DNA from: Pseudonocardia alaniniphila
GTDB lineage: Bacteria > Actinomycetota > Actinomycetes > Mycobacteriales > Pseudonocardiaceae
Reading direction: 5' to 3'
Length of the DNA stretch: 64,000 nucleotides
NCBI RefSeq assembly: GCF_022524485.1
Contig: NZ_JAKXMK010000010.1
Location: forward strand, 186,001-250,000
Positions 18,451 through 27,966 of this stretch are shown piece by piece; the stretch's first letter is position 1; the number at the start of each line of letters is the position of its first letter. The notes under the pieces were generated by a model. It made no database searches. It was not told the DNA's origin and saw nothing but the letters and a program-made list of their open reading frames with translations. Made by a program: the position numbers and the translations under genes.

Positions 18451-19335
18451 TCACGGCGCGTCCTGGTCCTCGCCGCCGGGCGTTGGTGCGGGTGCCTCGT
18501 CGTCGGGGATGCCGGCCATGGCGAGCAGGTGCGGCCGCGACGGTCCCTTGAGGAGTGCGGCGGCCTTGATGGGATCGGTGGGGCCCGCGCCGTAGGCGGG
18601 GCAGTCGTCGGCCAGTGTGCAGGCGCCGCACGCGGGCTTACGCGCGTGGCAGACGCGGCGGCCGTGGAAGATCACGCGGTGGGAGACGATCGTCCAGTCG
18701 CGCTTGGGCACGAGGGCGCCGACGGCGTGCTCGACCTTGACCGGATCCTCCTCCTGCGTCCAGCCCCAGCGCCGGACGAGCCGGCCGAAGTGGGTGTCGA
18801 CGGTGATGCCCGGTACGTCGAAGGCGTTGCCCAGGATCACGTTGGCCGTCTTGCGGCCGATCCCCGGGAGGGCGACCAGCTCGGGGAGGGTGTTCGGCAG
18901 TACGCCGTCGTGCTTCTCGACGAGGGCGGCACCGAGCCCGATGAGGGAGTTGGCCTTGTTCCGGAAGAAGCCGGTGCTGTGGATCATCTCTTCGAGCTCG
19001 GTGCGGTCGGCCTTGGCGTAGTCGATCGCCGTGGTGTACCGCCTGAACAAGGCGGGCGTGACCGAGTTGACGAGCTTGTCTGTGCTCTGCGCGGACAGAA
19101 TCGTGGCGACGGCCAGTTCCAGCGGCGTGGTGAAGTCGAGCTCGCAATGCGCGTCGGGATGGGTGGCGGCGAGGGTGCGAAGCATCCGGCCGACCCGCCG
19201 GGCCCGGCCTAGAGGCGGCTCACCATCGGCCACCCGTTTGGCAAGGCGCGCAGCGTTCCGCGCAGCGGTGGTCACGCTTCGAGCGTACGGCGCCACCCCG
19301 ACAAGAGGCGAAGGTGCCGGTTGGTCAGCGGTCAT
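18451..19335 (-). CDS. nth: Endonuclease III (DNA glycosylase/AP lyase)
   Basis: The 294-residue product has the helix-hairpin-helix [14 protein letters not shown] (catalytic Lys in GRKT), the VDTHFGRL segment with catalytic Asp, and the C-terminal [4Fe-4S] motif C-x6-C-x2-C-x5-C ([17 protein letters not shown]). It removes oxidised pyrimidines in base-excision repair. I took the ATG at 19335; a GTG at 19275, closer to the conserved domain, is also plausible. The C terminus is an acidic, Pro-rich tail. Confidence 0.95.
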   Translation of the reverse strand: MTADQPAPSPLVGVAPYARSVTTAARNAARLAKRVADGEPPLGRARRVGRMLRTLAATHPDAHCELDFTTPLELAVATILSAQSTDKLVNSVTPALFRRYTTAIDYAKADRTELEEMIHSTGFFRNKANSLIGLGAALVEKHDGVLPNTLPELVALPGIGRKTANVILGNAFDVPGITVDTHFGRLVRRWGWTQEEDPVKVEHAVGALVPKRDWTIVSHRVIFHGRRVCHARKPACGACTLADDCPAYGAGPTDPIKAAALLKGPSRPHLLAMAGIPDDEAPAPTPGGEDQDAP

Positions 19336-19439
19336 CACGGACCGTGACCGGCAAATGTTACGAGACGATATCGACACGCCGACGTGCTCACCCCCTGCCC
19401 GACGGTCGCCATCCCTCGTGCGGGAACATCAGCGTCGTC

Positions 19440-19691
19440 ATGACTGCCTGGTTGTCAGTCCTCGTGCCGCTGCTGGTGATGTTCTTCGCGCTCGGGATGG
19501 AGCGCGTGGAGTCGAAGCTGCGTGAGGCCACTCTGCGCCCGGAGGAGCTCGAAGAGCTCCTCGAACGACCGCGCCCGGACGAGGTTCGGGCCCTTTTCAG
19601 GCAGGGCACGGGCCGCGCGCTCGAGCTGTTCCGGCTACGCAACCGTCGCGGCCGGGGGCCCCGCCCACCCAAGCGCAGCAAGGCGGCATGA
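19440..19691 (+). CDS. Small membrane protein next to crp (Rv3675-like position)
   Basis: The 83-residue product has one N-terminal hydrophobic helix (MTAWLSVLVPLLVMFFALGME) and a charged C-terminal half with LRPEELEELLERPRPDEVRAL and a basic tail. The function is unknown. The gene holds the place of Rv3675 between nth and crp in the mycobacterial order. It is divergent from nth. The ATG was preferred over upstream in-frame codons because those would overlap the nth promoter region. Confidence 0.7.
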   Translation: MTAWLSVLVPLLVMFFALGMERVESKLREATLRPEELEELLERPRPDEVRALFRQGTGRALELFRLRNRRGRGPRPPKRSKAA

Positions 19692-19693
19692 CC

Positions 19694-19710
19694 GGGCTCC
19701 GGTGGAGCCC
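19694..19710 (+). terminator. Candidate terminator hairpin before crp
   Basis: A perfect inverted repeat GGGCTCC-GGT-GGAGCCC begins three bases after the stop of the small membrane protein gene. It would separate that gene from crp, which then needs its own promoter in the remaining 160 bp. A CTAGACT box about 55 bp before crp is a possible -10 element. Confidence 0.4.
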
Positions 19711-19872
19711 TCAAGACCGGTCGAACCGCACTGAACTGGGCTTATACGTGACGAAAACGCCCCATGGTGGCCACTGGAGAGCGGTCGCGGCGGCACGCAC
19801 CAAACGCACACCCCCTAGACTGGCCCGCCAGTGGTCCGCCGCGGCTGAGCGGCCGGAACGAGGGGCGGTGCA

Positions 19873-20547
19873 GTGGACGAGGTTCTGATCCGCGCGGGGA
19901 TCTTCCAGGGAGTGGAGCCCCACGCGGCTGACGCTCTGGCTCAAGCGCTGGAGCCGGCGGAGTTTCCGCGTGGGCATGTCATCTTCGCGGAAGGTGAGCC
20001 GGGAGATCGGCTTTACATCGTCGGTAGCGGCAAAGTGAAGATCGGACGGAAGTCGCCGGACGGGCGCGAGAACCTGTTGATGGTGGCCGGGCCGTCCGAC
20101 ATGTTCGGCGAGCTCTCGATCTTCGACCCGGGGCCGCGCACGTCGTCGGCCACCGCGGTCACCGAGGTTCGGACGTACACGATGGACCGCGCGGCGTTGC
20201 GGGAGTGGATCGGGAAGCGACCCGAGATCGCCGAGCAGCTGCTCCGGGTGCTCGCCCGTCGGTTGCGGCGCACCAACAACATGCTCGCCGACCTGATCTT
20301 CACGGACGTGCCTGGCCGGGTGGCGAAGTCGTTGCTGCAGCTGGCGCGGCAGTTCGGGTCGCAGGAGTCGGGCCTGTTGCGGGTCACCCACGACCTCACC
20401 CAGGAAGAGATCGCGCAGCTCGTCGGTGCGAGCCGCGAGACGGTGAACAAGGCGCTGGCCGACTTCGCCCACCGGGGCTGGCTGCGGCTCGAGGGCAAGA
20501 GCGTGCTGATTCTCGAGCCCGAGCGGCTCGCTCGTCGGGCCAGGTAG
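19873..20547 (+). CDS. crp: Crp/GlxR-family cAMP-responsive transcriptional regulator
   Basis: The 224-residue product has an N-terminal cyclic-nucleotide-binding domain with the phosphate-binding cassette [18 protein letters not shown] and a C-terminal winged HTH with [21 protein letters not shown]. It is the orthologue of Rv3676 and GlxR by sequence pattern and by gene order. These are global regulators of carbon metabolism and resuscitation genes. Start is GTG 19873, giving [14 protein letters not shown], the conserved N terminus of the group. Confidence 0.95.
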   Translation: MDEVLIRAGIFQGVEPHAADALAQALEPAEFPRGHVIFAEGEPGDRLYIVGSGKVKIGRKSPDGRENLLMVAGPSDMFGELSIFDPGPRTSSATAVTEVRTYTMDRAALREWIGKRPEIAEQLLRVLARRLRRTNNMLADLIFTDVPGRVAKSLLQLARQFGSQESGLLRVTHDLTQEEIAQLVGASRETVNKALADFAHRGWLRLEGKSVLILEPERLARRAR

Positions 20548-20627
20548 CGCACCGACCTCCGTCGGCTCTGCTCGACCTGCCCGGGACCTGACGCACGGTA
20601 AGTCGCCAATCGGCCTTGCGGTAAAGA

Positions 20628-20645
20628 CTGGTACGCACGTACCAG
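20628..20645. promoter_or_regulatory. 18-bp inverted repeat upstream of the MFS exporter gene
   Basis: CTGGTACGCACGTACCAG has two perfect 8-bp arms and a 2-bp centre, and sits directly before the ATG at 20647 (or 20 bp before an in-frame GTG at 20665). Its form is that of a TetR- or MarR-type operator. No repressor gene adjoins, so a regulator elsewhere would act here. If the operator is real it favours the GTG start, since the ATG would have no room for a ribosome-binding site. Confidence 0.5.
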
Positions 20646-20646
20646 A

Positions 20647-21927
20647 ATGTGTCACGCTTCTGGTGTGTCCGCCTCGTCCGCATCGCTCTCCGACTACCGC
20701 GTCGTCCTGACGTCACCCGGCGCCCCGGGCCCCGTGCTCGCCTCCGTGGTCGGCCGTCTGCCGATCGCGATGATCGGCCTGGCCACGCTGCTCTTTGTGC
20801 AGCGCGCAACCGGCTCGTTCGCGGCTGCCGGACTCGTCTCGGCGGGCGTGCTGGTCGGGGAGGGGACGGGCGCTGTCCTGCAAGGCCGATTCATGGACCG
20901 GCGCGGGGCGACGAGGCCGTTGATCCTGGCGGCGATGCTGTTCGGGCTGGCGGTCGCCGCTCTCGCTGCCGCGGTCGAGGCCGATCAGCCACTGCCGGTG
21001 CTCGTGGCGCTCGCGGTGGTTGCCGGGCTCGTGCAGCCCGCCCTACCCGGAGCCTCCAGGGCCCTGTGGGCCGATCTCGTGCCGCCCGGGCCCCTGCGCT
21101 CCACCGCTTACGGGTACGAGGCGATCAGCCTCGAGGTCTTCTTCATCCTCGGTCCGGCGATCGCCGCGTTCCTCGTGGCCGCACCATGGCCCGGGACCGG
21201 CTTGGCGGTGGCGGCAGCGGCCATGGTGGTGGGCGCCGTCGGCTTCGCACTCACCCCCGCCGTCCGGGCCCGGTCGGCCAGAACGGCGCACGGCGGCTCA
21301 CCCGCTGTCGGACCCACGTCGCCAGGGCTGCTCGGCGTGCTGGCGGAGCCCGGAATGCGCACGGTGGCGATCGCGTCGCTCGGGTTCGGGCTCGTCGTCG
21401 GCACGGTCGAGGTCGGCGTGCCCGCGGTGACGGCCGCGGCCGGCTCGGCAGCGATGGGCGGCGTGCTGCTGTCGGCGTGGTCGGTCATGTCGGTGCTCGC
21501 CGGCGTGCTCTACGGGCTCCGGCCGTGGCCGCGCCCGTTGCACCTGCGGATGCCGGTGCTGCTCGGCGTGTTCGCGGTGTTCGTCGCCGCCATGGCGCTG
21601 ACCGGGCCGTCGGGGTCGCTGGCCGTGCTCGTCGTGGCGATGCTCCTGGCCGGAGCGGTGATCACCCCGCAGGTCACCGCCCACTCGATGGCCGTGGACA
21701 TCGCGGCCCCGGCCGAGACGGCGACTGAGGCCTTCGGCTGGGTGATCACCGCTGCCACGATCGGGATCGCGGCCGGGCAGTCGGTGGCAGGGGTCGTCGT
21801 GGAGGAGGCGGGCCCTCCGGCGGCGTTCCTGGCCGGTGGTGTGGCAGGCGTGGTGCTGGCTGTGGTGCTGTGGCTGCGCCGGGGCACGCTCGCCACCACG
21901 CCCGCTGCGGTCCCCGTGGCCTCCTGA
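20647..21927 (+). CDS. MFS transporter
   Basis: The 426-residue product has about twelve hydrophobic segments and an MFS-type loop 2-3 motif (GRFMDRRGATRPL). The closest general type is the small-molecule efflux MFS group. The N terminus begins in the cytoplasm, and GTG 20665 is an alternative start. The gene interrupts the mycobacterial-type order between crp and the MBL-fold gene. Substrate unknown; regulation through the preceding palindrome is likely. Confidence 0.85.
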   Translation: MCHASGVSASSASLSDYRVVLTSPGAPGPVLASVVGRLPIAMIGLATLLFVQRATGSFAAAGLVSAGVLVGEGTGAVLQGRFMDRRGATRPLILAAMLFGLAVAALAAAVEADQPLPVLVALAVVAGLVQPALPGASRALWADLVPPGPLRSTAYGYEAISLEVFFILGPAIAAFLVAAPWPGTGLAVAAAAMVVGAVGFALTPAVRARSARTAHGGSPAVGPTSPGLLGVLAEPGMRTVAIASLGFGLVVGTVEVGVPAVTAAAGSAAMGGVLLSAWSVMSVLAGVLYGLRPWPRPLHLRMPVLLGVFAVFVAAMALTGPSGSLAVLVVAMLLAGAVITPQVTAHSMAVDIAAPAETATEAFGWVITAATIGIAAGQSVAGVVVEEAGPPAAFLAGGVAGVVLAVVLWLRRGTLATTPAAVPVAS

Positions 21928-21935
21928 CGGCGCCC

Positions 21936-22727
21936 TCAGCGCTCCGCGCGCAGGTAGTCCAGCTGCGCCTGCACCGACAGCTCGGCGGCCGGCCAGAGCG
22001 TCCGGTCGACGTCGGTGTAGACCACCTCCACCACCTGCCGTGCCGACGCACCCTGGCCGAGCTTCCCGAGCGCGGTGCGGACCTGGTCGAGCCGCTGCTC
22101 GCGGTGGGCCAGGTAGGCCGTGGCCGCCGCCGGGGCATCCGGAAGCTCGGGCCCGTGGCCGGGCAGCACCGTGGTGCCTGCAGGCAGCTCGCTCAGCAGC
22201 CGCAGCGAATCCAGGTACGGGCCCAGTGCCCCGTCGGGGTGCGCGATCACCGTGGTGCCACGGCCCAGGATCGTGTCGCCCGTGAGCACGGCGGGCCCCG
22301 CGGAGGGACCGTCGAGCAGGAATGACAGGGAGTCCGACGTGTGGCCCGGTGTGCCGACCACGCGCAGCTCGACTCCGGCGCCGGTCACCACGTCGCCGTC
22401 CCCGAGCGCCTCCGACCCCAGCACGAGCGAGGGGTCGAGGGCCCGTACCGGCGCTCCGGTGAGCTCGGCGAAGCGCCGTGCTCCTGCGGCATGGTCGGGG
22501 TGGCGATGGGTGAGCAGGACCAGTGCCACCGGACCGTGCGCGGCGACCCGGCGCAGATGCTCCTCGTCTTCCTCGCCGGGGTCGACGACCAGGCACTCCT
22601 CCACGTCAGGAGCCCGCAGCACCCACGTGTTCGTGCCCTCCAACGTCATCGGCGACGGGTTCTCCGCCAGCAGCACCGACGCCAGCGCGGTGACGGGTCG
22701 CAGCTCGCCGTACGCGGGGTGGCTCAT
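21936..22727 (-). CDS. MBL-fold metallo-hydrolase (Rv3677c-like)
   Basis: The 263-residue product contains the metal-binding HxHxDH motif (THRHPDHAAG), the downstream GTPGHTSDSLSF and LTGDTILGRG blocks, and a C-terminal winged-helix-like segment ending LDYLRAER. The pattern matches the glyoxalase-II/LACTB2-like branch found next to crp and nth in actinobacteria. It has a good ribosome-binding site (GGAGGGAGCGCATG) and an ATGA overlap with the NUDIX gene upstream. Substrate not determinable. Confidence 0.9.
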   Translation of the reverse strand: MSHPAYGELRPVTALASVLLAENPSPMTLEGTNTWVLRAPDVEECLVVDPGEEDEEHLRRVAAHGPVALVLLTHRHPDHAAGARRFAELTGAPVRALDPSLVLGSEALGDGDVVTGAGVELRVVGTPGHTSDSLSFLLDGPSAGPAVLTGDTILGRGTTVIAHPDGALGPYLDSLRLLSELPAGTTVLPGHGPELPDAPAAATAYLAHREQRLDQVRTALGKLGQGASARQVVEVVYTDVDRTLWPAAELSVQAQLDYLRAER

Positions 22728-23533
22728 GCGCTCCCTCCGGGAGCGATGCGTTCGATGTCGATCGCGAAGTCGGGATCGCCCGGGAGTACGACGACGACCT
22801 TCTCGCCATCGCGGCGCACCACCGGCGTCACCGGCTGTACCACGCGGTCGTCGGCGGCCGCGAGGACCGATGCACTGTCGGGGTGCTCGGCGATCTCCTG
22901 CAGCGTGCGGACCGTGGGGGCCATCAGCTCGATCTCCCCGCGCTGCCAGTGCTCCAGCGCCTCGGACGGGTGCCACCACGTGGCCTCGACGGCCTCGGTG
23001 GTGTGGGCGTCGGCCTCCTGGCCCTCCGGGACGAGCGCCACGAAGAACACCGTGTCGTACCGGCGTGGCACCGCGGGAGGCGTGACCCAGCGCGCCCACG
23101 GACGGAGCAGGTCGGCGCGCAGCACGAGCCCGGTCTCGGTGAGCATCTCGGCGAGCGTCCGCTGCCGGGCGACCAGGTCGGCCCGGTAGCGCTCCACGTC
23201 CGCGGGTAGCTCGGGCGCGGCCAGCAGCACACCGCACTCCTCGAAGGTCTCCCGCACCGCGGCCTGCACGAAAGCCCCTGCAAGGTCGGCGTCACAGCCG
23301 AGCCGCTCGGCCCACCAGCTCGGATCCGGTCCGGCCCAGGACGGCAGCGCCGCGCGGTCCGCTGCAGCGACGCCTCCGCCGGGGAAGACCGTCATGCTGC
23401 TGGCGAAGGCCATCTCGGGCACCCGTCGTTGCAGGAAGACCTGTAGCGGGGTGCGCCCGGGCGGAGCGGCGGGGGCGTCTCGCACGAGCAGCACGGTTGC
23501 CGCAGGCCTCGGGACGACGGGCTCGGAGGGCAT
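22724..23533 (-). CDS. NUDIX hydrolase (NUDT19-like)
   Basis: The 269-residue product opens with PAATVLLVRDA and has FASSMTVFPGGGVAAAD followed, after an insertion, by FVQAAVRETFEECGVLL. It is thus a NUDIX box split by about 30 residues as in NUDT19-type enzymes. The likely activity is hydrolysis of CoA esters or a related pyrophosphate. ATG 23533 was chosen; an open extension upstream overlaps the divergent gene. It is coupled to the MBL-fold gene downstream. Confidence 0.85.
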   Translation of the reverse strand: MPSEPVVPRPAATVLLVRDAPAAPPGRTPLQVFLQRRVPEMAFASSMTVFPGGGVAAADRAALPSWAGPDPSWWAERLGCDADLAGAFVQAAVRETFEECGVLLAAPELPADVERYRADLVARQRTLAEMLTETGLVLRADLLRPWARWVTPPAVPRRYDTVFFVALVPEGQEADAHTTEAVEATWWHPSEALEHWQRGEIELMAPTVRTLQEIAEHPDSASVLAAADDRVVQPVTPVVRRDGEKVVVVLPGDPDFAIDIERIAPGGSA

Positions 23534-23562
23534 GAACGGACAGTAACCCGCGTCCGGGCAGG

Positions 23563-24462
23563 ATGTGTGGTGTGGATCAGCTGCGAGTGGGTCTTGTCGG
23601 CGGTGGCCCGTGGGCCCGCAACGTGCACGGGCCCGGACTCGCGGCACACCCCGCCACGGAGATCACGGCGGTCTGGACTCGCAGGCCGGAGGTGGCAGGC
23701 GAGCTCGCCGCCGAGTTCGGGGGCCGCGCGTGCGACCGGCTCGACGACCTCCTCGACGACGTCGACGTGGTGGCCTTCGCCGTTCCGCCGCAGGTGCAGG
23801 GCCCGCTGGCCGTGCGGGCCGCCGCAGCGGGCAGGCACCTGATCTGCGAGAAGCCGCTCGCCGGGTCGGTCGAGGATGCGCGAGCGGTGGTGACCGCCGT
23901 GCAGCGAGCGGGTGTCCACTCCTCGATGGTGCTGACGCTGCGGCACTCTCCCGCGGTGCGCGAGTGGCTCGCGGGCCTGCCGTCGGCCCCGGCAGGCCCG
24001 GACACGGTGGCCTCGGCGCGCTGGCTCTCGGGAGCGCTGCTCGGTGGCCCGTACTCCGCATCGTCCTGGCGCATCGAGCACGGCGCTCTCCTCGACCTGA
24101 GCCCACACGTGATCGACCTCCTCGAAGCTGCCGTAGGCCCGGTCGCTTCCGTCGGCTGGGCGCACCACGACGAGCCCGACCTGTGGCGGTACGGCCTCGT
24201 GCACGAGGGCGGGGCGCGCAGCACCGTGACGATGTCGATGCGGCTGCCCATCGATCCGACGGAGACCGAGTTCGCGGTGTTCGGTCCGGGCACGCCCCAC
24301 CGGCTCGCCGGCCGCACCGCCGACGCGTCCACCTGCTACGCGGCGCTGCTCGACGAACTCGTGGCCGCGGTCGCCGGAACAGGGCCGACCCCGGCACTGG
24401 GCGTCGAGCGGGGCCTGCGTTTGCAGGAGCTCATCGAACAGGTGCGCGCCACCGCTGGGTGA
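23563..24462 (+). CDS. Gfo/Idh/MocA-family oxidoreductase
   Basis: The 299-residue product has an N-terminal Rossmann motif (RVGLVGGGPWARNVHGPGL) and the family EKP motif (LICEKPLAGSVEDA), whose Lys is catalytic. A C-terminal alpha/beta domain follows. Such enzymes are NAD(P)-dependent dehydrogenases of sugars and related polyols. Two starts are possible, ATG 23563 and GTG 23572. There are only 29 bp to the divergent NUDIX gene, so the promoters must overlap. Substrate unknown. Confidence 0.85.
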   Translation: MCGVDQLRVGLVGGGPWARNVHGPGLAAHPATEITAVWTRRPEVAGELAAEFGGRACDRLDDLLDDVDVVAFAVPPQVQGPLAVRAAAAGRHLICEKPLAGSVEDARAVVTAVQRAGVHSSMVLTLRHSPAVREWLAGLPSAPAGPDTVASARWLSGALLGGPYSASSWRIEHGALLDLSPHVIDLLEAAVGPVASVGWAHHDEPDLWRYGLVHEGGARSTVTMSMRLPIDPTETEFAVFGPGTPHRLAGRTADASTCYAALLDELVAAVAGTGPTPALGVERGLRLQELIEQVRATAG

Positions 24463-24471
24463 CGGGCGGCG

Positions 24472-27400
24472 TCAGCCGGCCATGTCGGGCGGATCCCTCC
24501 GGGGGTTGCCATTGCTGCCGGAGCCGTTGCCGTTCGACCCGCTCGGCCCCGATACGTTGGCGATTCCGGCCCGCCGGATGACCCGTGGCCGGGTACCGCC
24601 CTGGAGCTCGGCCTGGAGCCGGGCGAGCAGTTCGCGATCGGAGTCGCTGAGCCGCGCCAGCGACTCCGGCCGCAACCCGAGGTCGGCCCCGGCTGCGTCG
24701 GGCCGCGGCGCGGGCGCCGGAGCGGCCGCAGCAGGCGGCTCCGGGCGGGGTGCGGGTTCCGGCTCCGGGCGCGGCTCGGCCGGCGGCTCGGCGACGCCGT
24801 TGCCCTCACCGATCTGTTCGTCGGCGTACCGGTGCCGGGCGGGACGCCGGGGCGCGGGCCTGGGCTCGCGCGATGGCAGCTCGTCGTCGAAACGGGCGGC
24901 TGGTTGGCCCGGCCGAGGGGGGTCGACGCGCCGTTCGGGGGCCTCGTCGGAAGCCGACTCCGGCTCGTCGGGGCGTCGCGGCGGCCTGTCGGCCAGTGCC
25001 GATGGCGCCATAGCCCACGATCCCGACAGCCACTCGGAGGACCACTCGTCGTCTCCGCGGGCCGGCTCGCGGTCGTCGTCGCCCGGCGTCGGCGTCGGGG
25101 CCGTGGCACCGAGCGACTTGTCCTCACTGATCGTGGGGTCGAGCAGGGGCTCCAGCAGCGGCTCGCGAAGCGGCCCGCTCAGCGGATCGTTCAGCGCGTC
25201 GAAGGCCGGTGTCTGACCGAGCGAGCCGAAGATGTCGTCATCGCGCGGGTCCTGAGGCGATGGGCGGGGCGGTTCCGCTGCCTTGGCGACGCGCTGCGGC
25301 AGCTCGGTGCTCTGCTCCTCCACGGGCGGTCCACCCGCTTGTCCGTTGACAGGGCCCTGCGTGCCGGCGGGCGGCGGGACGCTCTCGCCGCGGCGGGGCA
25401 ACGGGCCCGCCGCCGGTGCGGGAGGGCGGTTGATCGGGGCGACGGTGGGACGCGGGGGTTGTGGTGCAGGCGAAGGCCGTGGCGGCCGGTCTCCCCGGAC
25501 GGGCAGCGGGTCGGACGGCGGAAGGTCCTTCTGCGGGTCGCTGAACAGGGGGTTCTGCTCCGCCGGTCGCCGTGCCCCGGTGTCGCCCGGTCCCGGGCGC
25601 GCTCCGGTGTGCTCGGCCCCGGGTCGTGCTGCCGTGTCACCGGAGTCGGTCGGACGCTCTCCGAGCCGTGCTGCGTCGTCCCCCGAGTCGCCTGCGTCGC
25701 CTCCGCGGTCGTCCGCTGCGGGCTGCTCGGTGTTGCTGCGGGTGCCGAGCCACGCCTCGGTGTCGCTCCCACCCGGTGCGGGGTCGCGGGTTGGCTGGTC
25801 GTCGGGTGCGGGCGATGTCGCGTGGTCGCCCGTGCCGCCTGCTGCGGCGGGTCGTGCTGCGGTGTCGGCGGAGTCGTCCGCGCGGTCGTCGACTCCGGGC
25901 TGCGCCGTCTGGTCGCGAGCGCCGGGCCGTGTCTCGACGTCCCCGGTGCCTGCGGCTCGATCGCCTGCCGGTGGCTGTGCCGTGTGGTCGCGAGCGGCCG
26001 GTCGTGCTGCGGTGTCGCCGGGGCGGGAGCGGTCGTCGGCGCCGGGTGGTGGCGTCTGCCTGCGGGGACCACCGGGCCGCGACTCGGCAATCGACCGTTC
26101 CAGAAGGGCCTCGAGTCGTGCCGCGGTGTCTCCTGCACCGGCCATGCGACCGGGAGCGCCAGGTCGTGGTGCGGCGTCTCTGGTGCCGCCTGCGGGGTCG
26201 CCCGTGCCCGGCCGCGTGGTGGGGTCGTGGGCGTCCATGCGCGGTGCGGTGTCAGAGGTGCTGGTCGGACGCTCAGCGGCTGCGGGCTGTGCGGCCTGGT
26301 CGCTGCGGGCGTCGAGCCGTGCCGCGGTGTCACCGATGCCGTTGCTGCCGGGCGGGGTGCCGTTGTCCCGGGGTCCGGTGTGGTCGCCGATGCCCGGCCG
26401 CGCTCCGGCGCCGGTCACGTGGTCGCTGGTTCCCCGCTGTGCTGCGGTATCGCCTGCCCCTGGCCGTGTTTCGGGCTCACGCGCTTCGAGCCACGACGGG
26501 CCGCCGCGGGTGCCGTCACGCCGCGGAAGGTCTGCGGGCCGTACCCCCGGGTCCACTGCTCCGAGCCGCGCTGCTGTGTCGTCGGCGGCGGGTCGAGCGG
26601 GGGTGTCGCCCGGACCGGGCCGCCCCGCGGGATCGCCTGCCTCGCGGCGTGCTCCGGCGTCGCCGACGCCTGCCCGTCCAGCGCCCCCGTCGGCGCCGGG
26701 TCGTGCTGTCTGCTTGCGGGATGCGGGGCGCGCGGTGTCGGCGCCTCCCAGCCATGCCGCGATTTCGCCGACTACGGGGCGTGCCTTGGTGCCGGCGCCT
26801 CCGAGCCACGCCGCGCCTTCGCCGGGTGCGGGCGGTGTCTTCGGGCCGGCTGCGGGGCGTTTTCTGGTGTCGGCGCCACCCAGCCACGCTGCGCCTTCGC
26901 CCGGTGCAGGGCGTGCCGCCGGCTCGACGGCTCCGGCTCGCGCGGCGGGATCGTCGGTGCCACGGGGCTGGACGGCCGGCAGCGAATCGGTGCCTGCCTC
27001 CGACGACCCGGACTCCGACCCCGACTCAGCTGCCGCCGCGGGCCTGCGGTGCGGAAGCGGGCCGGCAGGCGGTGATTGGCGTGGGTCGGCAGGAGCGGCA
27101 GGCCGCGGGTCGGAGACGCCGGCTCGGGGCGGGGTGCCCAGGAGGCCAGCGACGTCGGCCTTCGGGGGTGCCAGCGGATGGCGGGTCCGGCGCGTTTCTG
27201 GGGACGCTTGCGCACCAGGGGTCGGCGCCGAACGCTCGGAGAGCCAACCGGGAAGCTCCGCGGCGCGCTCGTTCTCGTCGTCCCATCGGATCGGACGGGC
27301 ACGGCGCAGGGCGGCGGTGTGGTAGGCGAGCAGGGGCACGCCCGCGATGAGGACCTCCACCGAGGCAGGAACGCCTGCCCGATCGAGGATGACGGCGAGC

Positions 27401-27873
27401 TGGTAGGCCAGCACGTCGGTGGCCCGCGCTCCGGGCTGCGCCTCCACGAGCACCACCGGGTGCGGCAGGGGACCGGGAGCGGAACCCGCGGGCGTCAGGC
27501 GACGGGCGACGAGTACACGGCAGCCCTGCAACTGCCGGGCGGGCACGGCCAGCAGGGCCGCGGCCACGACGTCATCGGACGGACCAGGCTCGAACCGGTG
27601 GTCCGAGCCCTCCTCGGGGCGTGCGGGAGGAAGCGTGGCGTCGGGGTCGAGGTCGGTGCGGGCGGAGCGGGCGGCAGCAACGAGTGCGGAGCGGACCGGC
27701 TGGGGGAGAACGGCGCCCGCGGCCACCAGGCTCGCGGTCAGGATCTCGACGGCGTGGGCGTCCTCACCCACAGCGACCAGCTCACGCGCCCAGGCCAGCA
27801 GGTCGTCGTCCACCCGGCCGGCCAACGACAGCAGCAGGTCGTGCGTCGTCTCCGGTGACGTCTCGTGCTCCAC
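24472..27873 (-). CDS. Very long, largely disordered protein with repeats (unknown function)
   Basis: A GTG at 27873 opens a frame of 1133 codons. Residues ~1-200 look folded: a helical start (THDLLLSLAGRVDDDLLAWA) and an alpha/beta part ending EVLIAGVPLLAYHTAALR. Residues ~210-1050 are low-complexity (P, A, D, G, R, T) with many variants of a DTAARP(A/G) motif and three copies of an APGEGAAWLGGA block. The last ~60 residues regain structure (ESLARLSDSDRELLARLQAEL) and end in a Gly/Asn/Ser-rich tail. No signal peptide or membrane segment is seen. The folded N-terminal part resembles the whole of the next gene upstream, so the two look like paralogues, one with a huge disordered extension. Function unknown. 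Confidence 0.75.
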   Translation of the reverse strand: MEHETSPETTHDLLLSLAGRVDDDLLAWARELVAVGEDAHAVEILTASLVAAGAVLPQPVRSALVAAARSARTDLDPDATLPPARPEEGSDHRFEPGPSDDVVAAALLAVPARQLQGCRVLVARRLTPAGSAPGPLPHPVVLVEAQPGARATDVLAYQLAVILDRAGVPASVEVLIAGVPLLAYHTAALRRARPIRWDDENERAAELPGWLSERSAPTPGAQASPETRRTRHPLAPPKADVAGLLGTPPRAGVSDPRPAAPADPRQSPPAGPLPHRRPAAAAESGSESGSSEAGTDSLPAVQPRGTDDPAARAGAVEPAARPAPGEGAAWLGGADTRKRPAAGPKTPPAPGEGAAWLGGAGTKARPVVGEIAAWLGGADTARPASRKQTARPGADGGAGRAGVGDAGARREAGDPAGRPGPGDTPARPAADDTAARLGAVDPGVRPADLPRRDGTRGGPSWLEAREPETRPGAGDTAAQRGTSDHVTGAGARPGIGDHTGPRDNGTPPGSNGIGDTAARLDARSDQAAQPAAAERPTSTSDTAPRMDAHDPTTRPGTGDPAGGTRDAAPRPGAPGRMAGAGDTAARLEALLERSIAESRPGGPRRQTPPPGADDRSRPGDTAARPAARDHTAQPPAGDRAAGTGDVETRPGARDQTAQPGVDDRADDSADTAARPAAAGGTGDHATSPAPDDQPTRDPAPGGSDTEAWLGTRSNTEQPAADDRGGDAGDSGDDAARLGERPTDSGDTAARPGAEHTGARPGPGDTGARRPAEQNPLFSDPQKDLPPSDPLPVRGDRPPRPSPAPQPPRPTVAPINRPPAPAAGPLPRRGESVPPPAGTQGPVNGQAGGPPVEEQSTELPQRVAKAAEPPRPSPQDPRDDDIFGSLGQTPAFDALNDPLSGPLREPLLEPLLDPTISEDKSLGATAPTPTPGDDDREPARGDDEWSSEWLSGSWAMAPSALADRPPRRPDEPESASDEAPERRVDPPRPGQPAARFDDELPSREPRPAPRRPARHRYADEQIGEGNGVAEPPAEPRPEPEPAPRPEPPAAAAPAPAPRPDAAGADLGLRPESLARLSDSDRELLARLQAELQGGTRPRVIRRAGIANVSGPSGSNGNGSGSNGNPRRDPPDMAG

Positions 27874-27966
27874 TCGGCCTCCCTCCCGTACGCCGGTCCG
27901 AGCCGACTGCCATGCGACGCCCTGGCACCGCCGAGTGTCAGTCCCCGCCCGTTACGCGCCGGTTGG

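Noticed and set aside
25283-27325. Plus-strand frames of up to 747 codons opposite the 1133-residue gene
   Set aside because: They arise from the high-GC repeats. The minus-strand frame has a folded N terminus with a paralogue next door and follows the orientation of the ridA operon.
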